A DNA stretch of 64,000 bases from Thamnaconus septentrionalis (taxonomy: Eukaryota > Chordata > Actinopteri > Tetraodontiformes > Monacanthidae): the NCBI GenBank assembly GCA_009823395.1, contig CM020515.1:11788489-11852488 (forward strand), read 5' to 3'. The notes under the pieces are model-generated. The model saw nothing but the letters and a program-made list of their open reading frames with translations, was not told the DNA's origin and did no database searches. Positions 13,388-28,500 of this stretch are shown piece after piece; within the stretch, counting starts at the first letter, position 1, and each line of letters opens with the position of its first letter. A program made the position numbers and the translations under genes.

Positions 13388-16300
13388 GTGAGTGCTTGTC
13401 TGCGTGAATACAACAGGTGCAATGAGAGGAGGGTTAAAAACGCGAGGGAGAAATGTCAGCAAACACCCATGTGTGTCCGCTTGAACAGCGACGCCTTCCG
13501 CCGGTGAACTTTTCCAGCTATTTTTCTTTTGGTTGTTGCCCCAGCTGGAGGAAGGATAACAGGTGTTTGTCATTAGCTCGTCTTTAGGGGATTTGGGGGT
13601 CGGTGAGCAGTTTAATATTCAACCGCTTCCTTGCTAGAATGAGTGTCAAAAATGCTAAAGGCAGCTCATGTTAAAGCTTAACTTTAATACGTGGTTGTGT
13701 CATAGTGGGTTGCACAGTGTTAGGTTGTGACTCAAGGATTCAAAAAGAAAGACAGTACCCCACCCATGCAGTGTTTCCTCGTCAAAGTGCCGCCTCCCCG
13801 ATTGCATTCTATCAAAGCTTTCTTTTTAATTTAGAGACAGGTGCTCCTTTGGAATGCGAATTGCTGAATTTGTGGCAAGTAAATCTTCATAATCAGTCAT
13901 CTCAAGCACGCATCCCTGCTTAATTCCCACCAAAAGACGATTTAATTGATCGTAAACAAAGAGTGAGACACGTTCCAAGCCTGCAGACGGTTTTCACTTT
14001 CCACTCAGCGCAGCCAGGTCTACACTCGATGGGTGGTTTCAAAGAAAAAAATGAAGGTGAGCCTTGTATGTAATTATGGAAAATGGTAGGAGACGACCTG
14101 CTGCTCCTCATCACAGGGCTTAAGTGCTCTTAAATAGCTTGCGTCTGCCGGTGGGCCTTCTCTGGGGGACAGCCGCCCTTCCTGCTCCTTCTCTGTGATG
14201 AAATGCAGAGGGAAAAAAGACTCCAGGTTTAATAATTTAGCTGGCTGCGTGTTGTGTGGTAAGATTATACAGTCGTCACCTCTGGCTCGCAGCTAGAGTC
14301 CCCCTTCGACTAGCCTGGAGGCTTCCTTCCACATTGCTGTTTGTTTACATGTGTGCATTCTGCTGGGTCCTGCCACCCCCATTGAGTCCTGCAGTCTGAG
14401 TAATCACACTTTTGTTTTTTGGGTACATTTTACATCAAGTTGTGGCTCAAGTATTGTCGCGTTAAAATAGGGGTTGGGCAAAGTTTTTGACTGGTGGGCC
14501 ATGATGGGTTGTGGAAAATTTGACAGAGGGAGCAGGAGCAGATGGATGGAGTGTTTTGGTGACCCACCTCATCGGAGAAAAAAAAAAGTAGAAAACATGT
14601 GCTTTATTGTCAATTGAAAATTAACAAAAGCATTACAACAAAATATCTTTACAGCCCTTATTTAGCTCTTTATTGAAATGACTTTTCAAACACTGTAAAC
14701 AATGGATGAAATACAGCTATTTTATGACTTATTTACTATTATTATAATTTCTTCAAGTTGGGCGGACCGGATTAAAAAGCTGAATGGGCCACATATGGCC
14801 CCCAGGCCGTAGTTTGCCCATGCCTGCTTTAGAACAGTTCAACGCACTCTGGCTCTTGTCAGTGTTTGCCACGTGTTTCTTCAGGTGCTTCTGTGATTCC
14901 CTGCATTCTAGACTTGGGTGTGAACTTGTGCAAAGACCTCAAACTCTTTCCGTCATCTTTAGAAGTGGCTCAACAACCGCAGATATTTTCATCTCAAAGA
15001 CACTTTGCGCCATAGATTGGGAAACATTCCGATTGGTGCTTGTGCGTTTTGTGTCTTGTCTTGTGTTGTCTTGTTTCTTTTCGCTGTATTGTTCATCATT
15101 CGTGCGTCTTTGTTCAAGGCTGCTTAACAAGTAAGACTGCCTGCTGCATGGTCGACAGGTGCCTCATCATCATGAATTGCTTGTCATGGTTGGATTGCAC
15201 AGACAAATTGATAATTTGTATATTTTACTTTTCCTCACTCTCTCATGAGTATTAGGACTTTGAATGTAATAACTGTTTATATCCCCTGCCTCCACCCACA
15301 CAGAGTGTGATGGATCAGTTCAACCCAGGACTGAGGAATTTGGTCAACCTGGGAAAGAACTATGAAAAATCAGTGACTGGTGAGCATTTTAATGTCATTT
15401 TAAGTTGGAAACTCTGAGTGTTATTGACAGAACATTGAAGATAGGCTTCGGGTTTGTTTGTTTGTTTGTTTTTTAAGTAAATGAACAGAAAAATACTGAA
15501 ATTGAAATCTGTAGAAATATCATGGATGTCACTTCAGTTGAACAATTTCATTTTCCCAGCAATGACCTTGGCGGGAAAGATGTATTTCGATGCAATGTCC
15601 AAGATTGGAGAGAGCGCCGCAGTGTCTCCCGTTTCTAGAGAATTGGGTGAGTTGCCATGTTGCCGTTTCTTCTGTCTTTCTTCTGAAGCGATAAATTGCT
15701 CTTGCTTGTCTAAAAGACATCGTTTATCATGCTGAGATCAAACGCAACGCACTCTGCTAAGACAAATAATTGCTTGTCGCGTCAGGTAACTCTGAATGCG
15801 TTTTGCGTCGCAATGATGACTCAAAGCTGCTCGCTCGTCAAAACCCCCTTTGATTAGAATTTTAGAGAGGAGAAAATTAAAATCACCAACAAAACCTTCC
15901 ATGATGATGCAGTCACACAAGCCGGGAATCGCAGTGGCTTGAACGGAGCATCACCGACACTTTGATTGCTGACAGCGTGGTGTTTGGTCTGTGCATCTTT
16001 TATTTTTATTTTTTTCCCAGAAGTATGGTGTGTTTCTGCAGCTCCCCAGGCACCATTTCCCTCAAGCTCATTTGCAGTCCAAAGATGTCTGGCATCCCAA
16101 GTCACTGTCACCAGTGACACATGCTTTAAACACTGTATGTCTCTCAGCTCCCCTGCTGATTAGCAGCAAAACTGCTAATTAAATTCAGCACCACACTGGA
16201 ACACACCTGCTGTTGTTCTGTTAGTTTTCTGACACACTTAAAGGGACACGCAGCCCAAAATACATCACACGCTAAGGCTTGGATCGGGCTGTGATGTCTG

Positions 16301-19300
16301 GGTTTTATATTTAAGTGCCTCCTAAGATGGACTTTATGGGCTTCTGTGGAGCTAATTGTTGACAACTTGAATTTTTGCACAGCAGTGTAATTGCACATTG
16401 GCATCTCAGCTTTCTATCCCGACGTTTGCTCCATCTGTTCAACATTGTTGTGCTTTTGCTATTTTTGTAATAAAATGATGGACAATCTGCAGATTTGTCA
16501 ACGGGAAGATTCCGTTAGACTGCAGTTGTGATTATATGTTAGTCACTGTAGCACTTTTGCTTTACCTGTCTGAGTTGGAGAAAAAGGTAATCACAGTTAT
16601 TTCCTATTTCACGGTCGGCAGCGAAGGAGAGATTAGATGATGAGGGACAAACAACTGTTGGTTGCCATGACCGTCCACTTGGGTATTCACAAAACGTCTT
16701 GTTCAAAATACACATCTTTCACTCTCTTTTACAACTAAAACCTTGCAACGCTGCTTCATAATAAAATTTTTTACATGTCACAAAGCAGATTGTGGCAGGG
16801 GAAAGACGTGATGTCCAGTGATGAGTCACCAGTGTCTCTGACCTGACCAGGCTCCATGACAGCTCAGTTTAGTCTGAGTCATTAGGGGATTAGAGAGAGC
16901 AGGGGCTGATTAAAAACGCACAACAGCATAATCTAGAAAACAGCTGTTGAACTTGAATGCATTGTAAATCACGATGCACCAGAGATTCTTTTACCCAACA
17001 ACGATGTCGGACCCGAAAACGCAGCGAACTATGCAAAGAGTCCTGAGGCAGCGACGACTTTCACCAGCCGGTTTCTCACTGCTTCTTGTGAAAGGACAAG
17101 GTAGTGAGCATGGTGACGCCGTCCCAGCGGAAACCTGAGCTTTGGTGACGCTTAACCAGCAAGAAACCCAAAACCCTCAAGAGGCATTGAAGGACCAGTG
17201 CACCTTTCTTTAATTCATCTGGCTTGCTCCGCCTCCTCTGCCACAGTTCAGATGTCAACCATTGATTCATTCAAGCTCTCTGGTACCCAAGTTTATTTCC
17301 TCATCTTCTTAAAACACTATGATCATCATATCATGAGGCTTTAAATGCACTAATGGCAACAGCTTGAGTGTAAAATCTTTTGCAATCAAAGTTTGGTCGT
17401 CTTCAAGAATGTCAACCTCATTTAGTTGTGTATCCTGACAGACACACAAGTAACTCCACACACTGCCCTCTGGTTTGGACCCAACTGACTTGTTTAAAAG
17501 GCACCGGGCAACTTTACATAATCCAAACATGTTTGTGTGGAATGTCAGGTGGCTGCCGCAGATGTCAGGATTATTATGCCCTCATTTAAACTCAAAAGAG
17601 GCCAGGCTGAATGTCATCTACTAAATGTTGATGCCTTAATGCGTGTGGGACTTTTCCATTTGTTTATATAGGACGATTTATATTCTCTTCTGTTTTTTGT
17701 TCATTTTTGTTCTTTTTTCATCTTACGTTCACTGTTCATACACCACTCCTCACTTCAGACTTCCAACCTCGCATAGACACATGTATTGCATGATCAAATC
17801 TGAAACAAAAGAATAATCAATCAGTTGTCTTTTCCCTTATCGCATGGTGCATCTGAACAGGCCATGTTGGCTCGTGTGATTTACACCTCACCAGAGGCAA
17901 AGTTCATGTCATGCAAATCACAGGTGCTGTTTAGACGCCACATTCCAACACTGTGACATGATCTACGTCACCCTATAGAACAAGCACGCATTTGTTTGTT
18001 GCGTTAGCTTTAACGTAGCTGAAGTGAAACACTAAGGCCTCTTGGTTGTGATTCTTTTTACACTGTGAAGTCGCTGGATTGAGGCTTGAATTTGCTGAAT
18101 AATCAGGTTGCCACCCTTGTGGTGTTGGCCTCAGGCACCCACGTCATCATAGTAAATGTCAGACGGCTTCACTTTTGTGCGTGCGTACCTAGCCATGACT
18201 TCACAAACGTTTCAAGGGCTCCAGGCAGTCAGTAATGTGTTGCGCTCACAATGGTTTGGTTTGCTCCATGATGGCAGATTGCTTTATTGTGACGCACTTC
18301 TTTTCCTTGTACCTCGCTCAGCCACGGACACAGGTTGCCCCGCAACACGTCTGTCTGTGCCAGTGTTAAATAACTGGATCTGATCTGTCGGACAATATGG
18401 ATCGCACAGTCATGCAACTGTGGCAACGGCATTTGCGTACCTTCAGAAATATGACACATGCGGTTTGATATTTGATAGTCGTGACGATGCCGTAATGTTG
18501 CCGACTCAAAACGTTTGCGTCTTAATAACAAATGGATTTTGACAGACTGGGTGACACACTGGTTTGGGTGTATTTACATTGTGTATCTACAGTGTATCTA
18601 ATGTGAAAGAACACTTGTGCAGCATTGCTGGAAGCCCTTTCAGGTTTTGCCCTCCCTTCACTTCTCATCATTTTGCCCCCACCATCTTTTTTTTTCTTTT
18701 TCTTTGTCAGTGTTCTGTTGTTGCGTTTAGCACTCAAACACGCCCCTCATGTCAAAACAGCCCCCTCCTGGCCCAGCTGTTGGCCCCCTTTCTCTTCTCT
18801 TAGACTCTTTTCTTTCAGTCTGTCAAAGGTCAGTTTTACTGGGATTATCTGTTGCCCTTTATTTGCAGTTCTGAATGAAAGGGCCACTCTGCTCGTCAGG
18901 CAAGGTGGGGCAGTCTAGGCGTGGAAAGACGGGAACGGGGGAGGGCCCTGTTTACCTTCTGATGAGTGTAGAGTGGAGTCAGAATAACGGCCCTTGCCTG
19001 CACAACGACTTTGGTATTTTAGAAGACTGCTGGGGTCTGGAGAATACAAATCATTGGGTAAGACAAAGTTTTTGTGTGATTGCAGAATAGTCAAAATCAA
19101 GGATGGGGTAAATCTCCATCCAGTATTTCTTATACATTGTAATGGCTAAAAGTGTTGATTTCACTCAACCAGGTGATCATTAAAGTCATTGGTTACAGTC
19201 AAATCTACACTTGTTTTTTGCCTTGCAACAGATTTTTTTGTTTCTGCTTGGGACCAAAAAAACAAACAATCAAGGTTCAAGGTTTCTCAATAGTAGTATG

Positions 19301-22300
19301 TGAATTCAGAGGTTTTTAATTATTTTTCCACTATTTATAAAACCACTACTTATAAAACCACTGAAGAGAGAAAGTCTTGCTTTGACATCTGAGGTGACAC
19401 TCGGTCCACTCAGCCTTTTAACCCTTTAAGCGCCATAATTTTTTTCAAGAAAATATTCAATTTTGATATCAAGATATCGAGATGCCCTCCGTCACCATTA
19501 GCGGTGTTTTGAACACTCCTGCTTCCCCCACCACGTCCCCTCATCCTCATTTGCCGATTACTCCCACTACACTCCGGCCACGCTGAGGTGAAGCATGCGC
19601 TGCTTGGTGACTGTCGTGGCGCATTGACTCGCTGCCGCTGCGTAAAGACGCACCGGCAGACTCGCTCTAACGGGACGACTGAACATCATCGTCAGAGTGC
19701 GAATATTCCTCTTCCTTATCTGAGTCAGCCATTACTTGACGAAGTACTTCGTTAACAAACAAACCTCTCGGCAATGTATTCTCGGTAAAATTTGCTGTCT
19801 TTCTCTCTCCGCTCCCACTACAACTACTTCCTCGTCTCCTCGACTGAGGCGGGCTTTCTTTCTCTTTATACTCCAAAATCTGAATATAAACACCCCCACA
19901 AATGCTGCTCAGATTGAAGCCACAGGTGTCTGCCATCTCCTGGTGTAAAGTGGAAACTACTTTTAGCACCATATTTGCCGCTATGGCCTGTTTAATTCAG
20001 CAATGACGCTTGTCGCAATTTTGCGACCATGGCGCCTGAAGGGTTAAGCGAGAATTGTTGCTCATCAGCGACCAGCCGCCCAGTCATTCTCTTTCTCAGA
20101 CTCTCCTCTTTGTTTTTACACATATTGTAGGTCACACTCTCTGTGCCAAGATACATTTTGAGAATTGTTTGCCTATGCATTTTGTTGTCGCAAACAGCCC
20201 TTTTTGACGGGTGCCTTGAAAATGTTGGTTATCAGGATGTTTTCCAGACCAACCAAGATGATTTTTTTTTTTCAATCTCTGAGCAGCACTTTTCAAGCTG
20301 CACAAAATATGTTGAACAAAACTCGGCGTGAAGGCCATCTGGTTCGCAGCAGTGCAAATCTAACATAATGGTGCAATGCAGTGAAACAGAAATGCTCTCT
20401 GCCATTATTTAAAGTGTTGTCTAAGACTTAAAACAGAATACTGAAATTATATGAGTCACATTAATTACAACAGCAGATTTTCTGTTCCAGGCACAGGTGT
20501 ATTTTCAGAGATCTCACAGTTTGTAGCTCATTGCAGCAGGGCACTTTTGTGCTTGAACATTACATGCATCCTCCTCGCATTGGTTCATACAAAAGCGTGC
20601 GCACTACAGAGTTGTCGTTCTTGAACAGTTTCCTGACGCAGCAGTGGAAGATTTTCTTGAGGCAATCGAATGAAAAGATTAGATTACGGCTGGTCTGCCT
20701 GTCCTCTCATAATAACCTCTTTCTCCCTCTCTCTTTTTATTTCTTTGTGGCAGGTGCAGCACTGATGGATATCTCGGAGGTGCACAAGAGGGTTCATCTT
20801 GAGCTAGACGACACTGTGAGTGCAGAACATGGCGGGAGGGTAAAAGTTTGGACCCTTGTTTATATGCGTCCCGCAAACTGCCATTCAACAATTGCCCTGC
20901 AGTTACACCGGCGTCCCTCTAAAACAATTGCTTTGTATGTTTGCGTTTTGGACAGTTTACCCTTTTTTACAAAGTCAACCTCTCTTCTTATCTTAAAAAT
21001 GCTGCCTTTCCTTGTCCTCACCTTTATTCAAGTGAAGCAAAGGAGCAGGAACTTGTGCAAAGAAGGGAAAGGAACAGGTTTAGATTGTCGAAGCACCAGC
21101 TGCCCTGTCGCCTTCCTGGAAAAGAGCAGGCAGGCCTTAACATGCCCTGGAAAAACAGCTTGAACTGTTACATTACGTGCATCAAGAAGTGTATGCTCTG
21201 ATTAAGGTGCCGAATGCTGGTTTCCCTGAAAACACGTAAATATTTATGCAGTTCGGCCTTGCGTTTACGTGAATCCAGCATTTTCACTGAAACTGCACAG
21301 ACCGAAACCGCACTTTTTTGAAAACGCTTCTCCGGAAGGATACGTTTGAAAACGCCACCTTGCCTGGATTCGTGTAGACGCCAAAATTGATCTTTTTTGG
21401 AAACGCTGATGTTAGAGCTCTAAACCCCTCCTCCGCCCTTCAACCTGAGCGGCTGTGAGGTGCAGACGACCACTCGAGTGCGGTTTTCAAAAATGTGCGG
21501 TTTCAAAAAAATCTCTCTGTGTGTAAATGACCAGACTATTAGAGTTGAAACAGCCTGATCATGCTCCAGAATATCTTTGCTTTTTCATTTTTTTTGTTTG
21601 ATCTTTAATGTCTGGTTTGAGTGATAATAACAATATTAAAAAAAAACTGTTTAATCTTAAACAAGCACTTAAAGCAGGAAGTAAACAGGATATACTTTGT
21701 AATCTTAGAATTGATTTTCTTCCTGGACGTAATAAGCACGGCTGTGTGTTTGGAGTAAAGTTGCGGGTGCCTCGCTGCCACAGTGACGCCGGCAGCATCA
21801 CTGTGTAGGTTGATATGTAAATAAACTTGAGTGGATGAGTCACGGCGTCTCGTCGGGTGGTGAAATGATACAGGAAGACCTCCACCGCACGTTACTCAGG
21901 GCCGTCGTTAATGAGACATTGTCGCCGGGGACGGACGGACTCTCTCAATCCGTTCGTCTGTACCGGCGTCGACACTTTGATTGTGCTTCAACGAGGGCTG
22001 CGGTGACGGCCAGCGTTTTCCCCACTCTGGCTCTAATGAGCAGGAGCAGGACGGAGAGCAGAGGAGTCTTTCCCATGCTTTGTTTCTGACTCATTCATAA
22101 GCGCAGCCTCGCACTCGGCACTCGCCCCTGCGGGCACACAGCGATACGCCCCTAATGATCGCTCTCCTGCTGGAGACCCGGCGCCTTTTCACCGCCTGCC
22201 CGTTGACAAGAATGGCGCGACGGGCTCCATCCCGCATCCTCGCTCTCTGATCATTTGCATGTGTTCTCGTCTCTTTGATCCCCCCCCTTGTCCCCCACCC

Positions 22301-25300
22301 TCCTCACCTGAAGTTTAAGAGGTTCCACCGGGAGATAATTGCCGAGCTGGAGAGAAAGACTGACATGGATGTCAAGTACATGACAGTAAGTGTTTTTTTC
22401 TGTCTGAGTTTTATTGTAACTGCAGCACTTTGGCCATTTTCTTCATGGCAACCCCCCCGCCTGCCATGTAAAACTCCCTTTTGTATTTAGTTTGTCTGCA
22501 GTGTTTTTCTTTGGTTCTTTTTGTTTGGTTTTTCACTGGGGAAAGAGCTGGAACACATTGTGCCTTCACTTTGATATGTGCCAACACTGATAAAACAATT
22601 GGGTGGTGACCTGAGTCCACAGTGCAGTTTGGTGCTGTCATTTTTGTGTCATTATGACTAAAGTCCTGGTAATAGTTTTTATTTTTTCATTTGCTAATGG
22701 AGTTACTTCATCATCATAAAAAAGATTCAGAGGCGTTTATAAAGGATGCTTTTAATGCCCCCCCATATCTGGTCTACTTGGACATCAAGTTAGCTCAGTT
22801 ATTTCAGTGCAGTCAGGGTTACAAAAATGTAGCTGAAAATTCAAGGAATGGCCAAATAAAATGTTCAATAATGTCCTTATATAATCATTTATAATGTAGA
22901 TGTCCTTTCAGCTTTACTGTATATCTGAGTATACTTGATATTAGATATAAACATAATTTATAATTTCACAGAAAGGCTTTCACTGAGTGTAGTGCAAACT
23001 GATAGGATGAGTAGATCGAGGTGATGTCTGGATGACGTGTGGAACACGCCATGTAAACAGCAGTGAACTCTCTCTGTTTTTAGGCCACCTTTAAAAGGTA
23101 CCAAATGGAGCACAAGATGAAGCAGGACTCTCTCGACCGATCCCACTCGGAGTTGAAGAAGCTGAGGAGGAAGAGCCAAGGCAAGAACGCCAATAAGTAC
23201 GAGCTGAAGGAGAACGAGGTGAGAGGGATGCAGACACTTCACAGATACGGCAAACGCACTGTTGTCTGACACGGCCGTGCTAAAGTGTTCACTGATTTGC
23301 ATTGCTGACTTTAAAAACCTGACTAGCATTCTGTTGGAGCTGGCGTAGCGGCAGATGCTGGAGTGCACTGAGGTAGGTATCTGGTCTTTGCAGTCATCCA
23401 AGAGGAAACGTTTCTTCTACGGCCTTCTATTAACTCCACGTAGAATCCTTAGAACCCCAGACCTTGATTGAAAGACATGTTTTATTTACCGTGACAGTTT
23501 CAGAGGAAACATCCTCCTTTGTCAGAGCGCGTCCAACTGACAGACCCTTTGGAACTCTCTGAAGAGGTAGGAAGTTTCCTCCGAAAGCGTCAAGGTGAAT
23601 AAATAATCTGACTCAACCTACGTTTGACTAGAACAGTGGTGGGCAAACTTTTTGACTGGTGGAGCCACAACGGGTTCTAAAATTTGACAGAGGAGCCAAA
23701 GCAGGAGCAGATGGACGGAGTGTTTGGTGAGCCACCTCATAGGAGGAAACAATGTATCATGGGATATAAAGAAAACATGTGCTTTAATGTCTACTGAAAA
23801 TGAACAACAGCGTTACAACAAAACATTTAGCTCTTCATTGAATTGACTCTTAAAACACTGAAAAAAACTGATTGAATCCAGCTATTTTATTATTTACTTA
23901 CTATTAATATCATTTCTTGTAGTTCGGCGGCCCAGATTAAAAAGCTTAACAGGCCGCATTTGGCCCCCGGGCCGTAGTTTGCCCACGTCTGGGCTAGAAA
24001 AAACAAAACATTCACCATTGGAAAAACAAGACATGAGGAACATCTTGGAACTAATCTGCGATGATTAACCACTGCGCCCCTCGACACGCGTTTACATGAC
24101 ACCGCGCTTGTGGACGGCTACAACACAGAACGTATCAACACTTCATTATTCCTATGATTTCCGCGCACTTGGCACAAACGCCCTGCGTTTAAAATAAGTC
24201 AAACAGTCAATCACGACAAAGCGTTGAGTCCTTGAAACCGGTTTCAGTTGTCATTACACGGTGCCACCACTCCCAAACAGGAGGGTTTAATCACACAGGC
24301 GTGACGCTGAGAGACTCTCATGTTGCATAACTCTCTCTTCGATCCAGTTTCACTGCGCGTGGTTGCGTGTGCGTGCGTTTGTGTGAATAAATGTTTACTC
24401 TGTCAACATGGTGAACCCACTGTACTGGCAAGTATGGTGTATAGTTGCAGTTTCAGTCGAAGACGGAGAAACAGACAGTCGCATTCACCATTTTTTCATG
24501 AACAAGAATTATTTAAGTCTGTAAAAAAAAAAAATTCTTACATGCATATGTGCGTATGTATGTATATGTTTATGTTGAGTGTTTAAAAAATATTTATATT
24601 ATGATATTTTGTTCTCCATTAATCACTTCTGGTTTGATGCTGAGCAGTTGCACATTTCAAGCCTTTAAGTGCATGTTAGGCTTTAAAATAATCATTCATT
24701 TCATTTCAGCACCACAGATACTTTATTCTATTTGACCACCTCACAATTATTGTTTTTATAAATTATATAATGATTAGGGCGACACGGTGGCGCAGTGGTT
24801 AGCGCTGCCGCCTCACAGAAAGAAGGTTGTGAGTTTGATTCCAGGCCTGGGACCTTGATGTGTGGAGTTTGCATGTTCTCCCTGTGTCTGCGTGGGTTCT
24901 GTCGGGGTTCTCCCACTTCCTCCCACAGTCCAAAAACATGCACGTGAGGTGAATTGGAAACTCTAAATTGTGTCATGACAATTTCTTATAAAAGCAATGC
25001 CTTTGAAACCGCTCTCGACACTCGACACTCTCCACTCACTCGAGGCCACGCTTTTTGTGTTGTCGTTTCAGCTGGCATCGTTTGCTATTTTTACCAACTG
25101 GTGCCCCGGTGTTTGTCAACATCACTCGCATCTCTATCCATTATTTTTGTTTTTCATGTCTTCTTACCTGCTGCATCTCTCCTGAATGCCTTTCAAAATT
25201 ATGACTCAGCTCGTCCAGGGACTGCCGCGCTCCCCTATTTGATTTAAGACCAGGTATTAGGACTCAGGCACCAGAAAGACGTGGACCGGCAAAGAGTCAG

Positions 25301-25479
25301 ACATGGCGTCAGTGCTTCGGTACAACAGCGAATGATTCACCAGCGCCAAGAGACATTTCTGAGCCAGAGGCAATCCATCAGGGAGTAACAACGTGATGTA
25401 AAAACAAATGTTTAGTGGTGCGTTAGATGCCCAAGAGTTGATAGTCTTCTACTAAGAGCCTTCCTCTATGTGAGCTGGA

Positions 25480-25540
<61 letters not shown>

Positions 25541-28500
25541 AATACAGTACGTATCAAGAGTGCCATGTGTCAGAGGGGTGAAAGTGTGATTCATCTTGTA
25601 CACAAGTCTCAAGTTTTTGTTGTTTTTGTTCTTGGTGTAATACTTCTCAGGTTAAACAAGGGTTGCCCCTAGCAACAGGGCTTGCTGCAATGTTGACGGA
25701 TGTTAAAGTGATTAAGAGGGTGTGTATGCGAAAGTGTGTGCGTGTGTGTATGTGTGCGTCTGTCGCAATAGCTCTCCACTCTTCTGTTTTCCATTGTTCA
25801 CCTGTTGGTTGAAATTGTGCTGCCTGCCATTGCTGCTCCCACAGTATGTGCACTCTATTTTTTCTCCTCTGTACTTCTCCATTTCATTTACTCGGTCGCT
25901 CTCAAGAGCTGCAACCTCTGAAACAAAAGTAATAAAATCGCAGTCGTTTTCTTTTTGTTATTAGAGCTTCAAAGCACTGAAAATGAATTGAATCATTTGA
26001 TAAATCATTCAAGGAGAAGTTATGAAGATTGAACTGCCTTCTGGGGGAAACCATTGATCTCTCAGTAAACTAAATGGAGATAATGTGATGATTAGGGGGA
26101 AAAGTCAGTCAAAGCTGTCGGCCATATAATCTACAGGGTGTCCCAAAAAATTTGACATCATTTTAAAAGCAATTGTCTGGAAAACGACAAAGTCTAGCTC
26201 AGAGAAATTGAACAGTTTAGGTGTTGAACACCATAAGTTTATTATGGGGCCGATTTCATAAGTGTTCAATACTGTATGTGCACCACCTGTGACACGGCAC
26301 ACTGGGTCAACTGGGTGTGCCTTGTCACGAAACGACTTCTCTTTGGGAGTGAACGACATGGCGCAACCTGAACATTGAACAGAAATAAAACATTAAATAT
26401 AAAATATTGATCTGTTTCTATACATTCTGTGGAAAATTTGAGGTTATTTCAACAAGAATTGCCAAAATTATTGGCTGCGAAATGATGTCAAATTTTTCGG
26501 GACACCCTGTTTATGTGCCACCACCACTTGTCTTTGGGAGAGAAGGTTATGAAAGAGAAGCACCATTTACCATTGAGATGACAACACAGTTGACCATTGG
26601 CCTTTTAGCCACTCCTAACTTGTGCGTCAGAATTGAAATTTCCAAAAGTACATAGATCTTTTTTTGTTGTCGACTGTCATTGTGAGTTGCCACAGACGTT
26701 AATGTTGGCGTGATGTTGTTTCAGTGTGCCGGCTCAAGTCAGAGTAAATATACTCAGTGTTCCATCTCGGAAGACGTCCATCCACATCCCCATCTCCAAC
26801 ACCCCCCTCCACTTTCTACATCTCTATATGGACTGAATTTAAAAATGCCGTCAGTTACAGAGTGGCAAGATGAGAGTTTTTTATCGGAACAGGAGTGATT
26901 TATCTCCCATGCAAGGTCATGTTTTCGGAGATAAGGCGCCCTCTCGCTGAAGCTTCTGTGCCCTGTCCTCGCTCTCCTGTCGCTGTGTTTTCACCAAACA
27001 CTCACATACGGTCTAATCTGTCAGTACAGTGAGTCCTCAGCAGCTGATGCCTTTTCCCTGCAAGACAGAGATTAGGGCACCTAGAAAAGAACACAGGGCC
27101 ATTCATAGTGTTTGTCCCCCGTCTTGTTTGTGTACGTCCCAGCAATTAGAGGCTTTTAGGGCAGCAAGACCATGTGGTGGCAAAAGATAACACAGGATTA
27201 TTTACCTGAAATAATTGAACGCTCGACTAAAGTTGCAGACTGTTTTCTTATTCGTGCGGGTGTTATTTTCGTTGATTTGCTGTTTTGATGACATAACGCT
27301 CCTTCTGTGTTTGTCGCCAGTGCCTGGAAACATTGACGGGCCGTCAGATGGACATGCAGTTGTTCCTCGCAGATGGCTGCAGGGAGGCTCTGTTGGAGGA
27401 GAAGAGGCGCTTCTGTTTTCTGGTAGACAAGCACTGCACGTTGTCCTACCAGATCGCAACCTTCCACGATAAGGTACGAGATGGTCGTCTGACGCAGTTT
27501 GTTTATCATTGCATCATTAATGTAGATGCTGTGCTGGAACATGCTGGGGGGAGATGGAGAAACATACACGCCGAGAAACCTGCAACAATTTCATATTTGT
27601 TTATCACCCCAGATAGAATCGATTCCAAAACCACCATCTTGAGATGTTTTTAATGCGTTGTGTTGCCATGGCGACGAACATCTTTGTTATGCACTCTGAT
27701 CTTCTAGAAAAGCTCAAGTTTTTTCTTTTCAAACATCTTTTCTCCTGCCTCCGGGCGACCGCCGCACAGGCAAGAGACATTCTGACGTCAAAGCTGAGCA
27801 GCTGGCAGGACCACTGCAACGACGCCACCGACATGCCGGAAAACGTCCTGACCATGATCGAAGGACTGCGCGTGCCCATCCCAATCACGCCCGCGCCCTC
27901 CCCCTCGCCATCACGCCACAGTGTGGTGAGATGGATGCATGTGAAACAATACACGGCACAGATATTGAAAATTGATCCTTGATTTCTTTATTCGAGCATA
28001 AAAAAATTACAAGTACTATATCAGTTAAATAAGAAACATGAATAAAATAAGAACAAAACATCCAAAAATACACAAGCCTTAATACGCAAAGAAACCAAAT
28101 ATCCAGATAATGAAATATGCTCGAAAAGGAAGTACAAAAGTTATTGAAACCTTTACATTCCATCTGCATTCCATTGCAGTCTTGATCAACATGTATTAAA
28201 ACAAGATATTTTATGCAGCTATTAAACATTGACTATTGCTTTACTACAATTATATATTACTATTATATTACAGCACTATATTATTTACATATACGTATTA
28301 TACCTATTTTACATTTACATATTATTCCTAGGTACTGCGAGTATTATACACACTAATGCCATACATTACCATATATTAGAGTACAATATTACAGTATCCA
28401 TGTAAACACCAAAAATATACACTATTACAACATTTTCACATTATGCACACTATTACCCATTTTTACAAACATATTCTTGTTTTGATAATCATCAAAACTA

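Noticed and set aside
20531..21163. 210-aa plus-strand frame
   Set aside because: It contains baiap2l1 exon 4 in frame but continues through introns; outside the exon it has no recognisable sequence.
24776..24965. Functional tRNA gene
   Set aside because: A and B boxes are present but no acceptor stem or anticodon arm can be formed; the body is a known-style SINE.
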